A stretch of 64,000 nucleotides of DNA from PALSA-1353 sp050014015 (GCA_050014015.1 JBEKEC010000012.1:1-64000), one strand, 5' to 3'; counted from the stretch's first letter, positions 52,240 to 61,489 are shown. A program made the numbers and translations. The notes: generated from the letters alone by a model not told the origin.

Positions 52240-52467
52240 GCACTTTTCAATACGTCGATTCGTGTACGCAAGTTTAGCCGTTCAGACCATAAGCCATTAT
52301 GTCAAAAGTGGTTAATTCCATGTCCAGAGCCATTCCCGGTTTCGTTTCTTGTCTCTGGCTGTTAAGTCTCAAGGATTTGCATCAAATGGCTCAAAGTGGA
52401 TATACTGACTACGGTCATCGGGCAAACCACCTCTGTCTCGTGCCCACATTTTCGGGAGGAGCTTGTC

Positions 52468-53814
52468 ATGCCACACTCCTGGCTTGGGCGAGTTTCGGCC
52501 ATTCTTGCGGCATTGTTTCCATTCGTTGCCATCGGATCGCTTTGGGCGGACACCGCGCCACCACAAGTCGAAATCCCTGCGCGGATTTTGCCCGTGGATC
52601 GGGGATTCATTAATCAATTGATGGCCGACGAACCTGTCCTCCAGCCGATTTACGATGCCGGATTCCGCTTTCACTTCGACGTCGCCGGGTCTGAAAGCCT
52701 GGGTTTCGACGGCCAACATGACGGCAGCGTTCTTCAGGGTCGGCTGTTCGATTATCTGAATAACCGTCCCAATCTCGATCAGCTCGATTTGAAGCTTTAT
52801 CGCCCGGTCAACATTTACGATGACAAATGGAATATCGGCGGCATGCTCGACGTGGGCTACGGGCGCGATTTTTCCTTTGTGCATTCCAATGGCATTCTTG
52901 ATCTTCACACCTACAAGAGCTTTACCGATCCGAACCTTCAATTTGCGGTCAATCAGGCCAACGTGCAGATCGGCGCTCCACACCTCAAGCTTACCGTTGG
53001 AGAGTGGGCCAATCCGTTTGGGCTGGAGACGATCGACCCGATGGACGGGCGTTACAGCGTTCTATCTCGCGGATTTGCTTATACTTATGGGTTGCCCAAG
53101 ACGCTCACGGGGGCGGAGTTGGCCTTCTCGCCTTGGGACCATGGCGAGTTCTACGGCGGCGTGACCCGCGGCTGGGACCAGGGGCTCAATGACGACAATT
53201 CCTCCATTGATGGGATTCTCGGATACAAACAAAGGATCGCCAACGGGCTGCATTGGTCGATTGGCGGAACCTATGGACCGGAATTTGCGGAGGACAACGT
53301 CGATGGTCGCGGCATGGTGGATAGCACCTTGTGCTATGATCCGTGTGACTGTCCCTTCTGCTGTGCCCTGGACTTTCTCTATTGGCATGAATGGCACGAG
53401 GCGGATAGCGTTTCCTTCGCTCAGGAGCCGTTCCACTCCAACGTCGTGGGGGCCGGTTTCTATTCGCAGTATCGAGTCATTCCCAATCTTGCGATCGTGG
53501 ATCGTTTGGAGTGGTATCACGATTCCAGCGGTTACTCGCTGAACGTCCCCGACCAGCCCGGGCAGACTTATGTTCCGCCGCAGCGGATGATGGATTTCGT
53601 CGAGCCCGGCCGCAGCTACGAAATGTACGACCTTTCCGTTGGCTTCAAAGTGGACTTGTTCCGCGGTGGCAAGCTTCCGCGGATTGAGCTCGTGCCCGAG
53701 TATCGTTTGGACTATTCCGATCGGAAGGTTTTCGGCCAAAGCAACGGGTCCAGCTCCGGCGGCTCGAATTACGTGCAGCAGACGCTGGACCTTTCAATCT
53801 TGGCGCGATTTTGA
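52468..53814 (+). CDS. Outer-membrane beta-barrel protein
   Basis: A 448-aa exported protein: signal peptide ending near LWADT, then alternating amphipathic strands and a C-terminal phenylalanine, as in outer-membrane porins. NIYDDKWNIGGMLDVGYG and GEWANPFGLE match BBP2-type barrels common in planctomycetes. A Cys-rich loop CYDPCDCPFCC around residue 290 is unusual for a barrel. GGAGGAG six bases before the ATG at 52468 decides the start over the longer frame from 52396. Confidence 0.8.
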   Translation: MPHSWLGRVSAILAALFPFVAIGSLWADTAPPQVEIPARILPVDRGFINQLMADEPVLQPIYDAGFRFHFDVAGSESLGFDGQHDGSVLQGRLFDYLNNRPNLDQLDLKLYRPVNIYDDKWNIGGMLDVGYGRDFSFVHSNGILDLHTYKSFTDPNLQFAVNQANVQIGAPHLKLTVGEWANPFGLETIDPMDGRYSVLSRGFAYTYGLPKTLTGAELAFSPWDHGEFYGGVTRGWDQGLNDDNSSIDGILGYKQRIANGLHWSIGGTYGPEFAEDNVDGRGMVDSTLCYDPCDCPFCCALDFLYWHEWHEADSVSFAQEPFHSNVVGAGFYSQYRVIPNLAIVDRLEWYHDSSGYSLNVPDQPGQTYVPPQRMMDFVEPGRSYEMYDLSVGFKVDLFRGGKLPRIELVPEYRLDYSDRKVFGQSNGSSSGGSNYVQQTLDLSILARF

Positions 53815-53928
53815 AATGGCGCGTCGGACTCCGCAAAAAAGCGCATGTTTATTGAAACGTAACACGGGAAGCGAAACGGCGTCCGATTGGTCAAAGGTCT
53901 GGCAACGACCGCGAAAAGCGTGGGGATC

Positions 53929-54642
53929 TTAGCGGAGCTTCAGTTCCTTCAACACGCCGCTGAGCTTCGGCAAAGGCGAGCGACGGAGCCATTGCGGATC
54001 AACAAACAGGCCCTTGAGCACTTTCGAGTGAATGCGTCCCTCATCATCCGGTTGAATCATGGAATATCGTTTGGATCGTCCGAGGGCGTAGGCGTCCAGG
54101 CGCTTCGATAACGGGTCAACCACCCAATATTCTCGCACGCCGGTCGATTGATAATCGCCGTATTTGTCGCGCCAGTCGCGGGCCTCGCTGTCCGGCGAGA
54201 CGATTTCCACGATCAAATCAGGTGCGCCGTCGAGATAGGTGGGGCGAAGTTTGGAGAGTTTGGCGTTACTGACAAACATAACATCCGGACTGCGCGATTT
54301 GCGGATCGACGCCAGTCGAATTGGGTACTCGGATCCGAGAACTCGTCCGAGATCGTGATGCTCTACAAATTCCGCGACCAGCCGAAGCAGCCAAACGTTC
54401 ACTTCCGAATGTTCCCGGCTAACTGGCGCCATGATGATAACCTCCCCGTCCACCCATTCGGCTTTGATGTCCTCGTCGCCGTATTCGGCCGCAAACTCCG
54501 CTTCGGTGAGCCGCACGCCGGGCAGGGGCCGGCCTTGCAGCCGCCCGGCCAATTCCCACAAATCGTCAAGCTCGTCCGACGACCAGACCTTCGTTGGGCG
54601 ATGGCGGGTTGACGGACGAAGTCTGATCTGCGCCAGAGTCAT
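53929..54642 (-). CDS. Uma2-family (DUF820) putative nuclease
   Basis: A 237-aa protein of the PD-(D/E)XK-like Uma2 family, abundant in cyanobacteria and planctomycetes and of uncertain role. Family marks are AEWVDGEVIIMAPVS, SRSPDVMFVS, APDLIVEIVSPDSEARD and GVREYWVVDP, giving the usual acidic and lysine positions. It follows nuoF on the same strand after 18 bp. A partial relative ends the window. Confidence 0.9.
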   Translation of the reverse strand: MTLAQIRLRPSTRHRPTKVWSSDELDDLWELAGRLQGRPLPGVRLTEAEFAAEYGDEDIKAEWVDGEVIIMAPVSREHSEVNVWLLRLVAEFVEHHDLGRVLGSEYPIRLASIRKSRSPDVMFVSNAKLSKLRPTYLDGAPDLIVEIVSPDSEARDWRDKYGDYQSTGVREYWVVDPLSKRLDAYALGRSKRYSMIQPDDEGRIHSKVLKGLFVDPQWLRRSPLPKLSGVLKELKLR

Positions 54643-54660
54643 AGGTGAATGATTCTACGC

Positions 54661-56010
54661 TTACCGCGTATTGCTGCCCATCGGCGTGACAACGTTCCTG
54701 GTTCCGCGTTTGATGGTGACGGGAACGACGGAATCGGGAATGCATCGGGCGGCGAATTCATCGTAATATTTGTTGATGAACGTTCGGGTGACCCAGGCGG
54801 TGCCGTCGGCCAGGCCGCAGATCGTCGTGCCGGGCATGATGCCCTGAGTTTTTTCAAGCTCCATGAGCATATCCAAATCCTTCACGCGGCCATGTCCGTC
54901 GAGGATGCGGTCGAGGATTTTTCGCATCCAGGCGCTGCCCTCGCGGCAGGGAGTGCATTGGCCGCAGGATTCGTGGGCGTAAAAGCGGACGCAATTGCGG
55001 AGGGCGCGGACCATGTCGGTGTACTCGTTCATGACGATCATGCCGGCGGTGCCGAGGCCCAGGCATCCGCCGCGGAAGCGGACGTCGTCGAAATCCAATT
55101 TGATGTGGAGTTGATCGGGGCCGAGAACGCCCATGGAGATTCCGCCGCAGATGGTGCCCTTGTGTTTTCCGCCTTTCATTCCGCCGGCGAGTTTGTTGAT
55201 GGCATATTCGAGGGTGATGCCGAGTTCGTCTTCGTACACGCCGGGTTTATTGACGTGTCCGGACATTCCGTAGAGTTTTGGGCCGGGGCTGGAGGGGGTG
55301 CCCATGGATTTGAACCAGGCGGGGCCGCGCTCGACGATGGGGGGAACGCAGCAGAGGGTTTCAACGTTGTTGATGACGGTTGGCCGGGCAAAGGCGCCGG
55401 CGATGGCCGGGAACGGGGGTTTATTGCGGGGCCAGCCGCGCTTGCCTTCCAGCGCTTCCAGCAATCCGGTTTCCTCGCCGCAGATGTACGCGCCGGCGCC
55501 GGCATGGACGTAACACTCGAGTTTGTATTTGCTGCCGAAAATGCCGTTGCGGCCGAACACTCCGTGGGCATAAGCCTCTTTGATCGCGTGTTCAATCACC
55601 TTGATCTGCCGATGGTATTCGCCACGGATGAAGACGTAGGCGACGTCCACCTGGGTGGCGATGGCGGTGATGGCGATGCCTTCGAGCATGCTGTGAGGAT
55701 CGTAATCCATGAGATAACGGTCCTTGAACGTGCCCGGCTCGGATTCGTCGGCGTTGACGGTCAGGTAATGCGGGCCTTTCTTTTCCTTGGGGATGAACGA
55801 CCATTTCTGTCCGGCCGAGAACCCCGCCCCACCGCGGCCGCGAAGGCCGGATTCGGTGACGGTTTTCACGATTTCATCGGGCTTCATGTCCAGCGCTTTG
55901 CGCAGCGCCGCGTATCCGCCGGTGGCGACGTAATCGTCATACCAATGCAGCTTGCGCTTGTCGGGGTCGGGATCGATTCGCTTGACCAGGACGGGTTCGG
56001 TGTAAGCCAT
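54661..56010 (-). CDS. nuoF: NADH-quinone oxidoreductase subunit F
   Basis: FMN-binding, NADH-oxidising subunit of complex I. A 449-aa protein with GLRGRGGAGFSAGQKW (FMN/NADH site), VNADESEPGTFKDR, GAGAYICGEETGLLE and the N3 cluster ligands ESCGQCTPCREG (near 347-358) with the fourth Cys in TTICGLADG. Intact. It belongs with nuoE and nuoD on the same strand but is separated from them by several kilobases of unrelated genes. Confidence 0.96.
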   Translation of the reverse strand: MAYTEPVLVKRIDPDPDKRKLHWYDDYVATGGYAALRKALDMKPDEIVKTVTESGLRGRGGAGFSAGQKWSFIPKEKKGPHYLTVNADESEPGTFKDRYLMDYDPHSMLEGIAITAIATQVDVAYVFIRGEYHRQIKVIEHAIKEAYAHGVFGRNGIFGSKYKLECYVHAGAGAYICGEETGLLEALEGKRGWPRNKPPFPAIAGAFARPTVINNVETLCCVPPIVERGPAWFKSMGTPSSPGPKLYGMSGHVNKPGVYEDELGITLEYAINKLAGGMKGGKHKGTICGGISMGVLGPDQLHIKLDFDDVRFRGGCLGLGTAGMIVMNEYTDMVRALRNCVRFYAHESCGQCTPCREGSAWMRKILDRILDGHGRVKDLDMLMELEKTQGIMPGTTICGLADGTAWVTRTFINKYYDEFAARCIPDSVVPVTIKRGTRNVVTPMGSNTR

Positions 56011-56030
56011 ATACTTTCCGTTAGAGGCGG

Positions 56031-56273
56031 TTAGCTGCGTTTTCCGCGGCGACGGGCTCCCCCGCTGGGTCGAACTTCCAGGTCGGTCACCAGAAGGAGA
56101 TCGACGATGTTCAATGAGTCATCGGGCTGATAAACATTCGCCGTGCGCCCGCTTGGTGAGATCATAAGAAACTCACGATGCATCACAGGAATCTGCCGGC
56201 CGTCCGCCAAATGGATGGTGAATTTCTGGAACGGCTCGGCTTTCCAAAGTTGACGTACTCTTTCACTGGTCAT
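56031..56273 (-). CDS. Small conserved hypothetical protein
   Basis: An 80-aa protein: MTSERVRQLWKAEPFQKF, then LADGRQIPVMHREFLMISPSGRTA and LLLVTDLEV. This beta-rich layout is a recurrent small cytoplasmic protein in planctomycetes. The ATG at 56273 is preferred over the longer frame to 56384, whose start overlaps the divergent antitoxin region. It sits 20 bp upstream of nuoF. Function unknown. Confidence 0.7.
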   Translation of the reverse strand: MTSERVRQLWKAEPFQKFTIHLADGRQIPVMHREFLMISPSGRTANVYQPDDSLNIVDLLLVTDLEVRPSGGARRRGKRS

Positions 56274-56375
56274 ATTGGCGATTCTATCATCGATCCGCGG
56301 AGGCGACAACGAAGCGGTTTGGGCCGACACGGCCAAATCTTGCCAATCTTTGGCCAGAATAGTACACTGACAACC

Positions 56376-56660
56376 ATGGCGCACGAATCGAACAGCGTGA
56401 CGATGAACGTTTCCTTGCCCAAGCCGCTTAAGCAGTACGTGGATGGCAAGGTATCATCGGGTGTCTACGGTTCGACCAGCGAGTTCGTCCGCGAAGCTAT
56501 CCGCGAGAAATTTGAGCGCGAGCAGGGCCGGGCTTCACTGACGGCCAAACTGATTGAAGGTCTTAACAGCGGCAAACCAATTTCCTATTCCGACGACTAT
56601 TTCAAGCGTAAGAAAGGCGCTCTCGCCGAGCGCGTGGGCAGGAAGAGCAAAACGTTATGA
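56376..56660 (+). CDS. parD: ParD-family antitoxin
   Basis: A 94-aa antitoxin and likely autoregulator. The ribbon-helix-helix half reads MNVSLPKPLKQYVDGKV and YGSTSEFVREAIREK; the C-terminal half binds the toxin. It overlaps parE by 4 bp. The pair is transcribed opposite to the surrounding nuo genes. Confidence 0.87.
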   Translation: MAHESNSVTMNVSLPKPLKQYVDGKVSSGVYGSTSEFVREAIREKFEREQGRASLTAKLIEGLNSGKPISYSDDYFKRKKGALAERVGRKSKTL

Positions 56661-56992
56661 ACTATAAGCTGCGCATTCTCCCGGCGGCGGATGCCGACGT
56701 GGACGATGCGGCTCTTTTCATCGCCAGGGACAATCTCGCTACGGCCCTGAAATTCTACGACGCCGTCGATCAGACCTATCGCCTGATTCGTGAACATCCC
56801 AACCGCTGGCCGCGGTATGAACTTGATCATCCAGACCTGGCCAATCTCCACAAACGTTCCGTTGTGAAATTTGATAACTACCTGATCTTCTATCGCATTG
56901 AAGCCGATGTCGTGGAGATTGTCCGCGTGCTGCACGCCGCAAGGGATATCCCATCCGCGTTGGCTGACGACCTGTTTAATGACCCCCGGTAG
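56657..56992 (+). CDS. parE: ParE/RelE-family toxin
   Basis: A 111-aa toxin. The features KLRILPAADADVDDAALFI, HPNRWPRYELDHPDL and FDNYLIFYRIEADVVEIVRVLHAARD are typical of ParE-like proteins, which act on gyrase or, in RelE relatives, on mRNA. Start overlaps the antitoxin stop (ATGA). The module is inserted between nuoF and nuoE. Confidence 0.88.
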   Translation: MNYKLRILPAADADVDDAALFIARDNLATALKFYDAVDQTYRLIREHPNRWPRYELDHPDLANLHKRSVVKFDNYLIFYRIEADVVEIVRVLHAARDIPSALADDLFNDPR

Positions 56993-57133
56993 AATCAGAT
57001 GCTGGATTGAAATCAGCCCGCGAATACCGTCCTCTCGTCCACGAGGCAAATGGGATTTCCAAAACGCGGGAATAGAACCGCTCGGCGAGGGCGATATCGG
57101 AAACGGGGAGAATGACTCGAAAAAGTCTCGGCA

Positions 57134-57388
57134 TTATGGCGTTTTCTTTTCGGCCGAAGGCGGAGGATCGCGGTCAACGACGACTTCATCAATGACCGTT
57201 CTTCGCAGCTTCACCTTGGGATCCTGTGGAAGCGGCTTTTCTTCAATCTTGCAATCGCGGTAGATGGTCCTCGAGGCGGAAACATCGGCTTTCATCGCCT
57301 TGCGAACATACGCGACCTGCCGCCCCAGCCAGCCGAGCAAGCCGTTGCCGGGAAGTTTTTGAGGATGTTGCGGATCGTCCGGAGTCAT
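57134..57388 (-). CDS. Small conserved hypothetical protein
   Basis: An 84-aa protein with GLLGWLGRQVAYVRKAMK, then IYRDCKIEEKPLPQDPKVKLRRTVIDEVV. It overlaps the following upstream gene by 4 bp, so the two are co-translated. The pair is a frequent planctomycete neighbour set. No catalytic motif; function unknown. Confidence 0.65.
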   Translation of the reverse strand: MTPDDPQHPQKLPGNGLLGWLGRQVAYVRKAMKADVSASRTIYRDCKIEEKPLPQDPKVKLRRTVIDEVVVDRDPPPSAEKKTP

Positions 57389-57663
57389 TGATCTTCCAAA
57401 GTGACGCCGAATTCCTTTTTCGCCTGGGCAATGGCGTCGGGCAAGGTTCCGTGCCAGGTATCGCCGACGAATCCGCCGGCGTCGTCGAGACGATAGAGCA
57501 CCCAATTATCGAGTTGCGGTTCGATGATGAGCCGATGAACCATCCCCGGCGTCGGCCGGGTTCCCGAGCCTCGAACCGAGCCGAGAATCATCGCCGCATG
57601 CGGCAGACAATCGTTGCTGGCCGGCATCGGACGGGCGAGAGTGTGGGATATCTTGCCGGGCAT
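57385..57663 (-). CDS. Small conserved hypothetical protein
   Basis: A 92-aa protein ending in LIIEPQLDNWVLYRLDDAGG and GDTWHGTLPDAIAQAKKEFG, a compact beta-alpha-beta-like unit. It is coupled to the 84-aa gene by a 4-bp overlap and lies 9 bp after the phosphatase gene. Function unknown. Confidence 0.65.
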   Translation of the reverse strand: MPGKISHTLARPMPASNDCLPHAAMILGSVRGSGTRPTPGMVHRLIIEPQLDNWVLYRLDDAGGFVGDTWHGTLPDAIAQAKKEFGVTLEDQ

Positions 57664-57672
57664 GGCGGATCG

Positions 57673-58260
57673 CTACTCCTGCGAATGCGGCAGATCGCTC
57701 GTCATCTGCTGGGTCTGTGGATCATAGACCTCGATGAACCGCTTGACATCGCCGAGGGTCCGATCGCTGTGGCCGAAGCCTTTGATAGCGGCGACGGCCT
57801 GGTCCTTGTCGAGTTTCAGAACGCTGAGCTCGTATGCCGCCACCATCATGCCCGTGCGGCGAACGCCCTGGGCACAATGGACCAGCACCGGCTGGCGAGC
57901 GGGATCGTCGGCGATGGCGAGAAACCGGCTGATCTGGTCGCCCCGCGGCCAACCGCCGAGCGGGACTGGCAACCGCACCACGTCGATTCCGTGCGCCTTG
58001 CAATAAGCAAGCTCGTCCGTGAACGGCGATTGAGTGATCTCCTGATCGTCCACCAGCGACACCACGGTTTTCACGTGCGTCCTCTGGGCGGCGAGATTGA
58101 ACTGGTGCAGCGTGCGAACGCCGTCACGATAGAGAACGCCGTCTCTAACCGTGGCCAGGTGATAGGTGTCGAAAAATGTCCAGAAAATCCACCACCCCAC
58201 CGCCGCCAGTATCAAGGCGGCCAGGATTATCGGACCAAAGGTTTTCATGGTTGCCGACAT
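57673..58260 (-). CDS. Membrane-anchored dual-specificity-like phosphatase
   Basis: A 195-aa protein with one N-terminal transmembrane helix (about 8-29) and a cysteine-phosphatase domain. The P-loop VLVHCAQGVRRTG matches HCxxGxxR, with a general-acid loop near VPLGGWPRGDQ. It resembles bacterial DSP/tyrosine phosphatases of the DUF442 or AtPFA type. Active toward phosphotyrosine or phosphoinositide-like substrates; the target is unknown. It heads the small-gene cluster between nuoE and parDE. Confidence 0.85.
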   Translation of the reverse strand: MSATMKTFGPIILAALILAAVGWWIFWTFFDTYHLATVRDGVLYRDGVRTLHQFNLAAQRTHVKTVVSLVDDQEITQSPFTDELAYCKAHGIDVVRLPVPLGGWPRGDQISRFLAIADDPARQPVLVHCAQGVRRTGMMVAAYELSVLKLDKDQAVAAIKGFGHSDRTLGDVKRFIEVYDPQTQQMTSDLPHSQE

Positions 58261-58278
58261 TGTGGCCAGCCGAGATTA

Positions 58279-58692
58279 CTACGGCTCAAGCTCCTTGTCT
58301 TTCCCATCGGCGTTTCGCAAGTCCAGGAAGCCGGATTGCTGATCGGCGCTGACGGCCGCGCTGACGATGCCCTTTGGACCCTTGCGCGAAAGGAAGAGAT
58401 CGGCCGACTCCGGCCTGGCGACCAGGGCGATGACCGAGGGCGCGGTGGGCGACGAGAGCGTGATCGAAGCCCGATCGTTGTCGCAGGAGGCCGAGATAAA
58501 CGGGCCATTCGGCTGGCTCCGGATCGTCAGACCCTGAACGGTCAGATGTGCAAACTGGGCATCGGCCAGCCCGCCCGGCGCGGCGGCTGCGCCGGCCGCC
58601 CCCACCGCCGCCATGACCATGACCAAAAACCCCAACCGCCAACGCCGACAAGATCGTTCCAGCCGCTCCACGCGCTGTTCCAACGTGTCCAT
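58279..58692 (-). CDS. Hypothetical single-pass membrane protein
   Basis: A 137-aa protein: a short coiled coil (MDTLEQRVERLERSCRRW), one hydrophobic helix (about 20-38) and an extracytoplasmic beta-rich domain with LTVQGLTIRSQPNGPFISASC and LRNADGKDKE. AGGA seven bases before the ATG at 58692 supports the start. It lies 18 bp upstream of the phosphatase gene. Family not recognised. Confidence 0.65.
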   Translation of the reverse strand: MDTLEQRVERLERSCRRWRLGFLVMVMAAVGAAGAAAAPGGLADAQFAHLTVQGLTIRSQPNGPFISASCDNDRASITLSSPTAPSVIALVARPESADLFLSRKGPKGIVSAAVSADQQSGFLDLRNADGKDKELEP

Positions 58693-58720
58693 GGTTGTGT
58701 CCTGTTGATGGAATTGCGAA

Positions 58721-59302
58721 TCAATGTCCGTTCCCGGATTCCCAGTTGACGGTCGGATCATGATAATCATGCGCGTTTTTGGGGAGCCGGTCGATCAATT
58801 GGTCCACGCGTTCAATGGTCAGATTTTCATGCAGCACGTCGTTGATGAGCATGACCGGCGCGGCGCCGCAGGCGCCCAGGCATTCCAACTCGACCAGGGT
58901 GAACCGGCCATCAGACGTCGTCTGTCCCTCCTCGAGCTTCAGCTTTTTCATCAGATGATCGGTTAGCTCTCGCGACTGGCAAATCTCGCAGGAAAGCGAG
59001 CGGCAAACCTGGAGCAGATATTGCCCCTTGGGCTTGAGCCAGTATTCCTCGTAAAACGTGGCCGTATCCAGGACCTCCGCCGGCGCCATTTCCAGGAACG
59101 CGGCGATCTCTTCCAACGCCTGAACGGGAATCCAGTTGTAGGCATGCTGGATTTCGTGCAGCGCCGGCAGCAGGACGGCGCGCTTGGTGGGATAGCGCGG
59201 GAAATACTTGGCCGCGAGTTTCTGCTTGATCTGGTCCGTCAGGTACGGCTCAGGGCGGCGTTCGACGGTTGCGGTGCGGCGGTTTTCGGTGATCCAAGCC
59301 AT
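58721..59302 (-). CDS. nuoE: NADH-quinone oxidoreductase subunit E
   Basis: The 24-kDa [2Fe-2S] subunit of complex I. A 193-aa protein with ALHEIQHAYNWIP and cluster ligands Cys100, Cys105 (CRSLSC) and Cys141, Cys145 (CLGAC). The ATG at 59302 is chosen since the longer frame to 59500 would run into the VapC gene and has no family homology. The nuoE-to-nuoF order is preserved, but five or more foreign genes lie between. Confidence 0.95.
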   Translation of the reverse strand: MAWITENRRTATVERRPEPYLTDQIKQKLAAKYFPRYPTKRAVLLPALHEIQHAYNWIPVQALEEIAAFLEMAPAEVLDTATFYEEYWLKPKGQYLLQVCRSLSCEICQSRELTDHLMKKLKLEEGQTTSDGRFTLVELECLGACGAAPVMLINDVLHENLTIERVDQLIDRLPKNAHDYHDPTVNWESGNGH

Positions 59303-59340
59303 AACATTGTCCACGGGGCGGCCCACAGCGGGCGTGAGTG

Positions 59341-59718
59341 TCAGACCCCTTGCAATTCCATCAATCGAGTCAAATGCCGGTCGTCGTGTTCGAGGGCCAC
59401 TCCGTGGCGACGGGCGCAAGCGGCAATAATGAGATCGACGGCCGGCACAGTCAACCCCACGTCCCGGGAACGCTTCGCCAATTCCATGGACAAATCCCAA
59501 ACCGCTTCATCGATTGGCAATCTGGGCAGCTTGTCGTCTTGCAACCGCAAAATTCGTCTCTCGTGATCCCCTCGGGCGCCATTCCATAATTCCAGCCGAA
59601 CGGGATCGCACCACGCCGCCTGACCCGCCGCCAGAAGCGACAACACGCGCTGGCGCACCTCATCCTTTCCTGATTGCCGAAGGGCTGCCACCCAACTCGA
59701 ACTATCAACGAGAACCAT
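59341..59718 (-). CDS. vapC: PIN-domain toxin VapC
   Basis: A 125-aa PIN toxin: Asp5 (VLVDSSSW), Glu in RLELWNGARG, Asp in AVDLIIAACARRHG and the final Asp pair in EHDDRHLTRL. Probably cleaves structured RNA. It overlaps the antitoxin by 14 bp. The module sits between nuoE and nuoD. Confidence 0.9.
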   Translation of the reverse strand: MVLVDSSSWVAALRQSGKDEVRQRVLSLLAAGQAAWCDPVRLELWNGARGDHERRILRLQDDKLPRLPIDEAVWDLSMELAKRSRDVGLTVPAVDLIIAACARRHGVALEHDDRHLTRLMELQGV

Positions 59719-59938
59719 TGGTTCTCCACTTCGACTCTCGCTGCGCCCTGCTGCGCTGCAACTCTTCCGGGGTAATGAAATCTTTGAAAGTGCCCAGGTA
59801 TTTAATCAATTCCGCCTGGCCGTGACGTCGATTATATTCCGCCACGGCCGTGATTACGGCCTCTCGCTTGGTGCTCGCCTTGGAATACTTCATGGCCTTC
59901 TTTAGCATTTCATCTGGAATATCAATCGTCGTTTTCAT
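59705..59938 (-). CDS. vapB: VapB-family antitoxin
   Basis: A 77-aa ribbon-helix-helix antitoxin: MKTTIDIPDEMLKKAMKYSK and STKREAVITAVAEYNRR, with a toxin-binding tail. The ATG at 59938 starts the conserved part; the longer frame is not supported. Overlap with vapC implies coupling. Confidence 0.88.
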   Translation of the reverse strand: MKTTIDIPDEMLKKAMKYSKASTKREAVITAVAEYNRRHGQAELIKYLGTFKDFITPEELQRSRAQRESKWRTNGSR

Positions 59939-60046
59939 GCTTCTAATTATCGCCAGTTTGGATTCTGAAATCAACGCCCGAGTGGCTTCATGTCGCCGGA
60001 ATCGTGCGGACTTCCCTTCTCGTCCCCTGAAATTGCCCACTCCAAA

Positions 60047-61321
60047 TCACCGATCCAGTTCCGCCGCGATGACGTTGATGCTTCCCAGCACGGCGACGAC
60101 GTCGGAGATCATGTGGCCTTCGATCATCTTGGGGAAGACCTGGTAATTGATGTAGCTCGGCGGGCGGGTGCGGGCGCGCCAGGGGACGTTCTGGCCGGCG
60201 GACACGATGTAATATCCCAACTCGCCGTTGGCGCTTTCAATGCAGCCGTAGACCTCGCCCTTGGGGGCTTCGAAGCCGCGGTTGGTCATGGTCAACTCGA
60301 AAAGCTGGATGAGGCCTTCGATGCTGCTGTAGATCTGGTCCTTGGGGGGAAGGACTTCCTTGCCTTCGGGGCTGACGTTCACCGGGCCGGGGGGAATATT
60401 GTCGATGAGTTGGCGAATGATGGCCAGGCTTTGTTTCAATTCCTCCAATCGCACAAGATATCGCGCATAAACGTCGCCGGTGGTCATGACGGGAACCTTG
60501 AAATCGACGGCCGGGGCGCCTTGGCCGTCCCAGTTGTCGGCGAAGCAAAGGTAGGGTTCGTCCTTGCGGATGTCGCGGCGAACGCCGCTGGCGCGGGCCA
60601 GCGGACCGGAAAGGCTCCAGGCGACGGCTTCCTCCCGGCTGATGGCGCCGACGCCCTTGGTGCGATCCACGAAAATCCGGTTTTTGTTGAGCAGCGCTTC
60701 AACGTCGGCGGCGGCGGGGGGCATGTCCTGGTCGATGAATTTCTTGACCATCCGCTTGAAGGTTGCCTCATCGGGCAAATCCATGTTCAGCCCCCCTACC
60801 CGCGTCCAACTGGTGTGGAAACGCTGGCCGGACATGTATTCGACGATGTCGTAAATGGTCTCGCGTTGATTGAACCCGTAGAGAAACGCCGTGAACGCGC
60901 CCAGGTCCAGGCCGGCGGCGCCGATGCACAGGAGGTGGGATTGAATTCTCCCCAGTTCGCCGGCGATGGTGCGGAGGACCTTGCATCGGGGGGTAAGTTC
61001 GATGCCCATGAGCTTTTCGGTCGCCGCGTGCCAGGCCAGTTCGTTGTAAATGGGGGCGGAGTAATCCATCCGGTCGACGATAGTCACGTACTGGTTGTAA
61101 TTGAGGTGTTCGCCGCACTTCTCGAAACCGCTGTGAAGATAGCCAATATGGGGGGTTGCCCGGAGAATTCGTTCACCGTCCAGTTCCAGGACGAGGCGGA
61201 GGGTGGTATGGGTCGCCGGGTGTTGGGGTCCGAAGTTCAAGGTCCAACGGTTTCCCCCCCCGGCGCCGCCCATTTCCGGCGGCAAGATTTCGCTAGAGTC
61301 TTGAGTGAGGGTAAAGGGCAT
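60047..61321 (-). CDS. nuoD: NADH-quinone oxidoreductase subunit D
   Basis: The 49-kDa quinone-site subunit of complex I, homologous to the large subunit of [NiFe] hydrogenases. A 424-aa protein with NFGPQHPATHTTLRLVLELDGE, PHIGYLHSGFEK, YNQYVTIVDRMDYSAP and ANGELGYYIVSAGQ in order. Intact. It is followed on the same strand by vapBC, nuoE, the phosphatase group and nuoF. nuoA-C are not in the window. Confidence 0.96.
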   Translation of the reverse strand: MPFTLTQDSSEILPPEMGGAGGGNRWTLNFGPQHPATHTTLRLVLELDGERILRATPHIGYLHSGFEKCGEHLNYNQYVTIVDRMDYSAPIYNELAWHAATEKLMGIELTPRCKVLRTIAGELGRIQSHLLCIGAAGLDLGAFTAFLYGFNQRETIYDIVEYMSGQRFHTSWTRVGGLNMDLPDEATFKRMVKKFIDQDMPPAAADVEALLNKNRIFVDRTKGVGAISREEAVAWSLSGPLARASGVRRDIRKDEPYLCFADNWDGQGAPAVDFKVPVMTTGDVYARYLVRLEELKQSLAIIRQLIDNIPPGPVNVSPEGKEVLPPKDQIYSSIEGLIQLFELTMTNRGFEAPKGEVYGCIESANGELGYYIVSAGQNVPWRARTRPPSYINYQVFPKMIEGHMISDVVAVLGSINVIAAELDR

Positions 61322-61489
61322 GGGCCGGGATTATAGCGGAGGTCCGACTTCGTTCCAGCCTTGACGGCGGGCGGCATAACTTAGTATATACTAACTTAAC
61401 CGCGGACTGTTTTGGCGGCGCCCGGTGGGGGCGCTTTGCAGTTTGGGGTGCGCGGTGGTAGATTCCCCGGCGCTGCCTGTTGGGCTGCA

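Noticed and set aside
54649..61336. Long plus-strand frames opposite nuoF (461 codons) and nuoD (448 codons)
   Set aside because: Both mirror conserved complex I genes on the minus strand.
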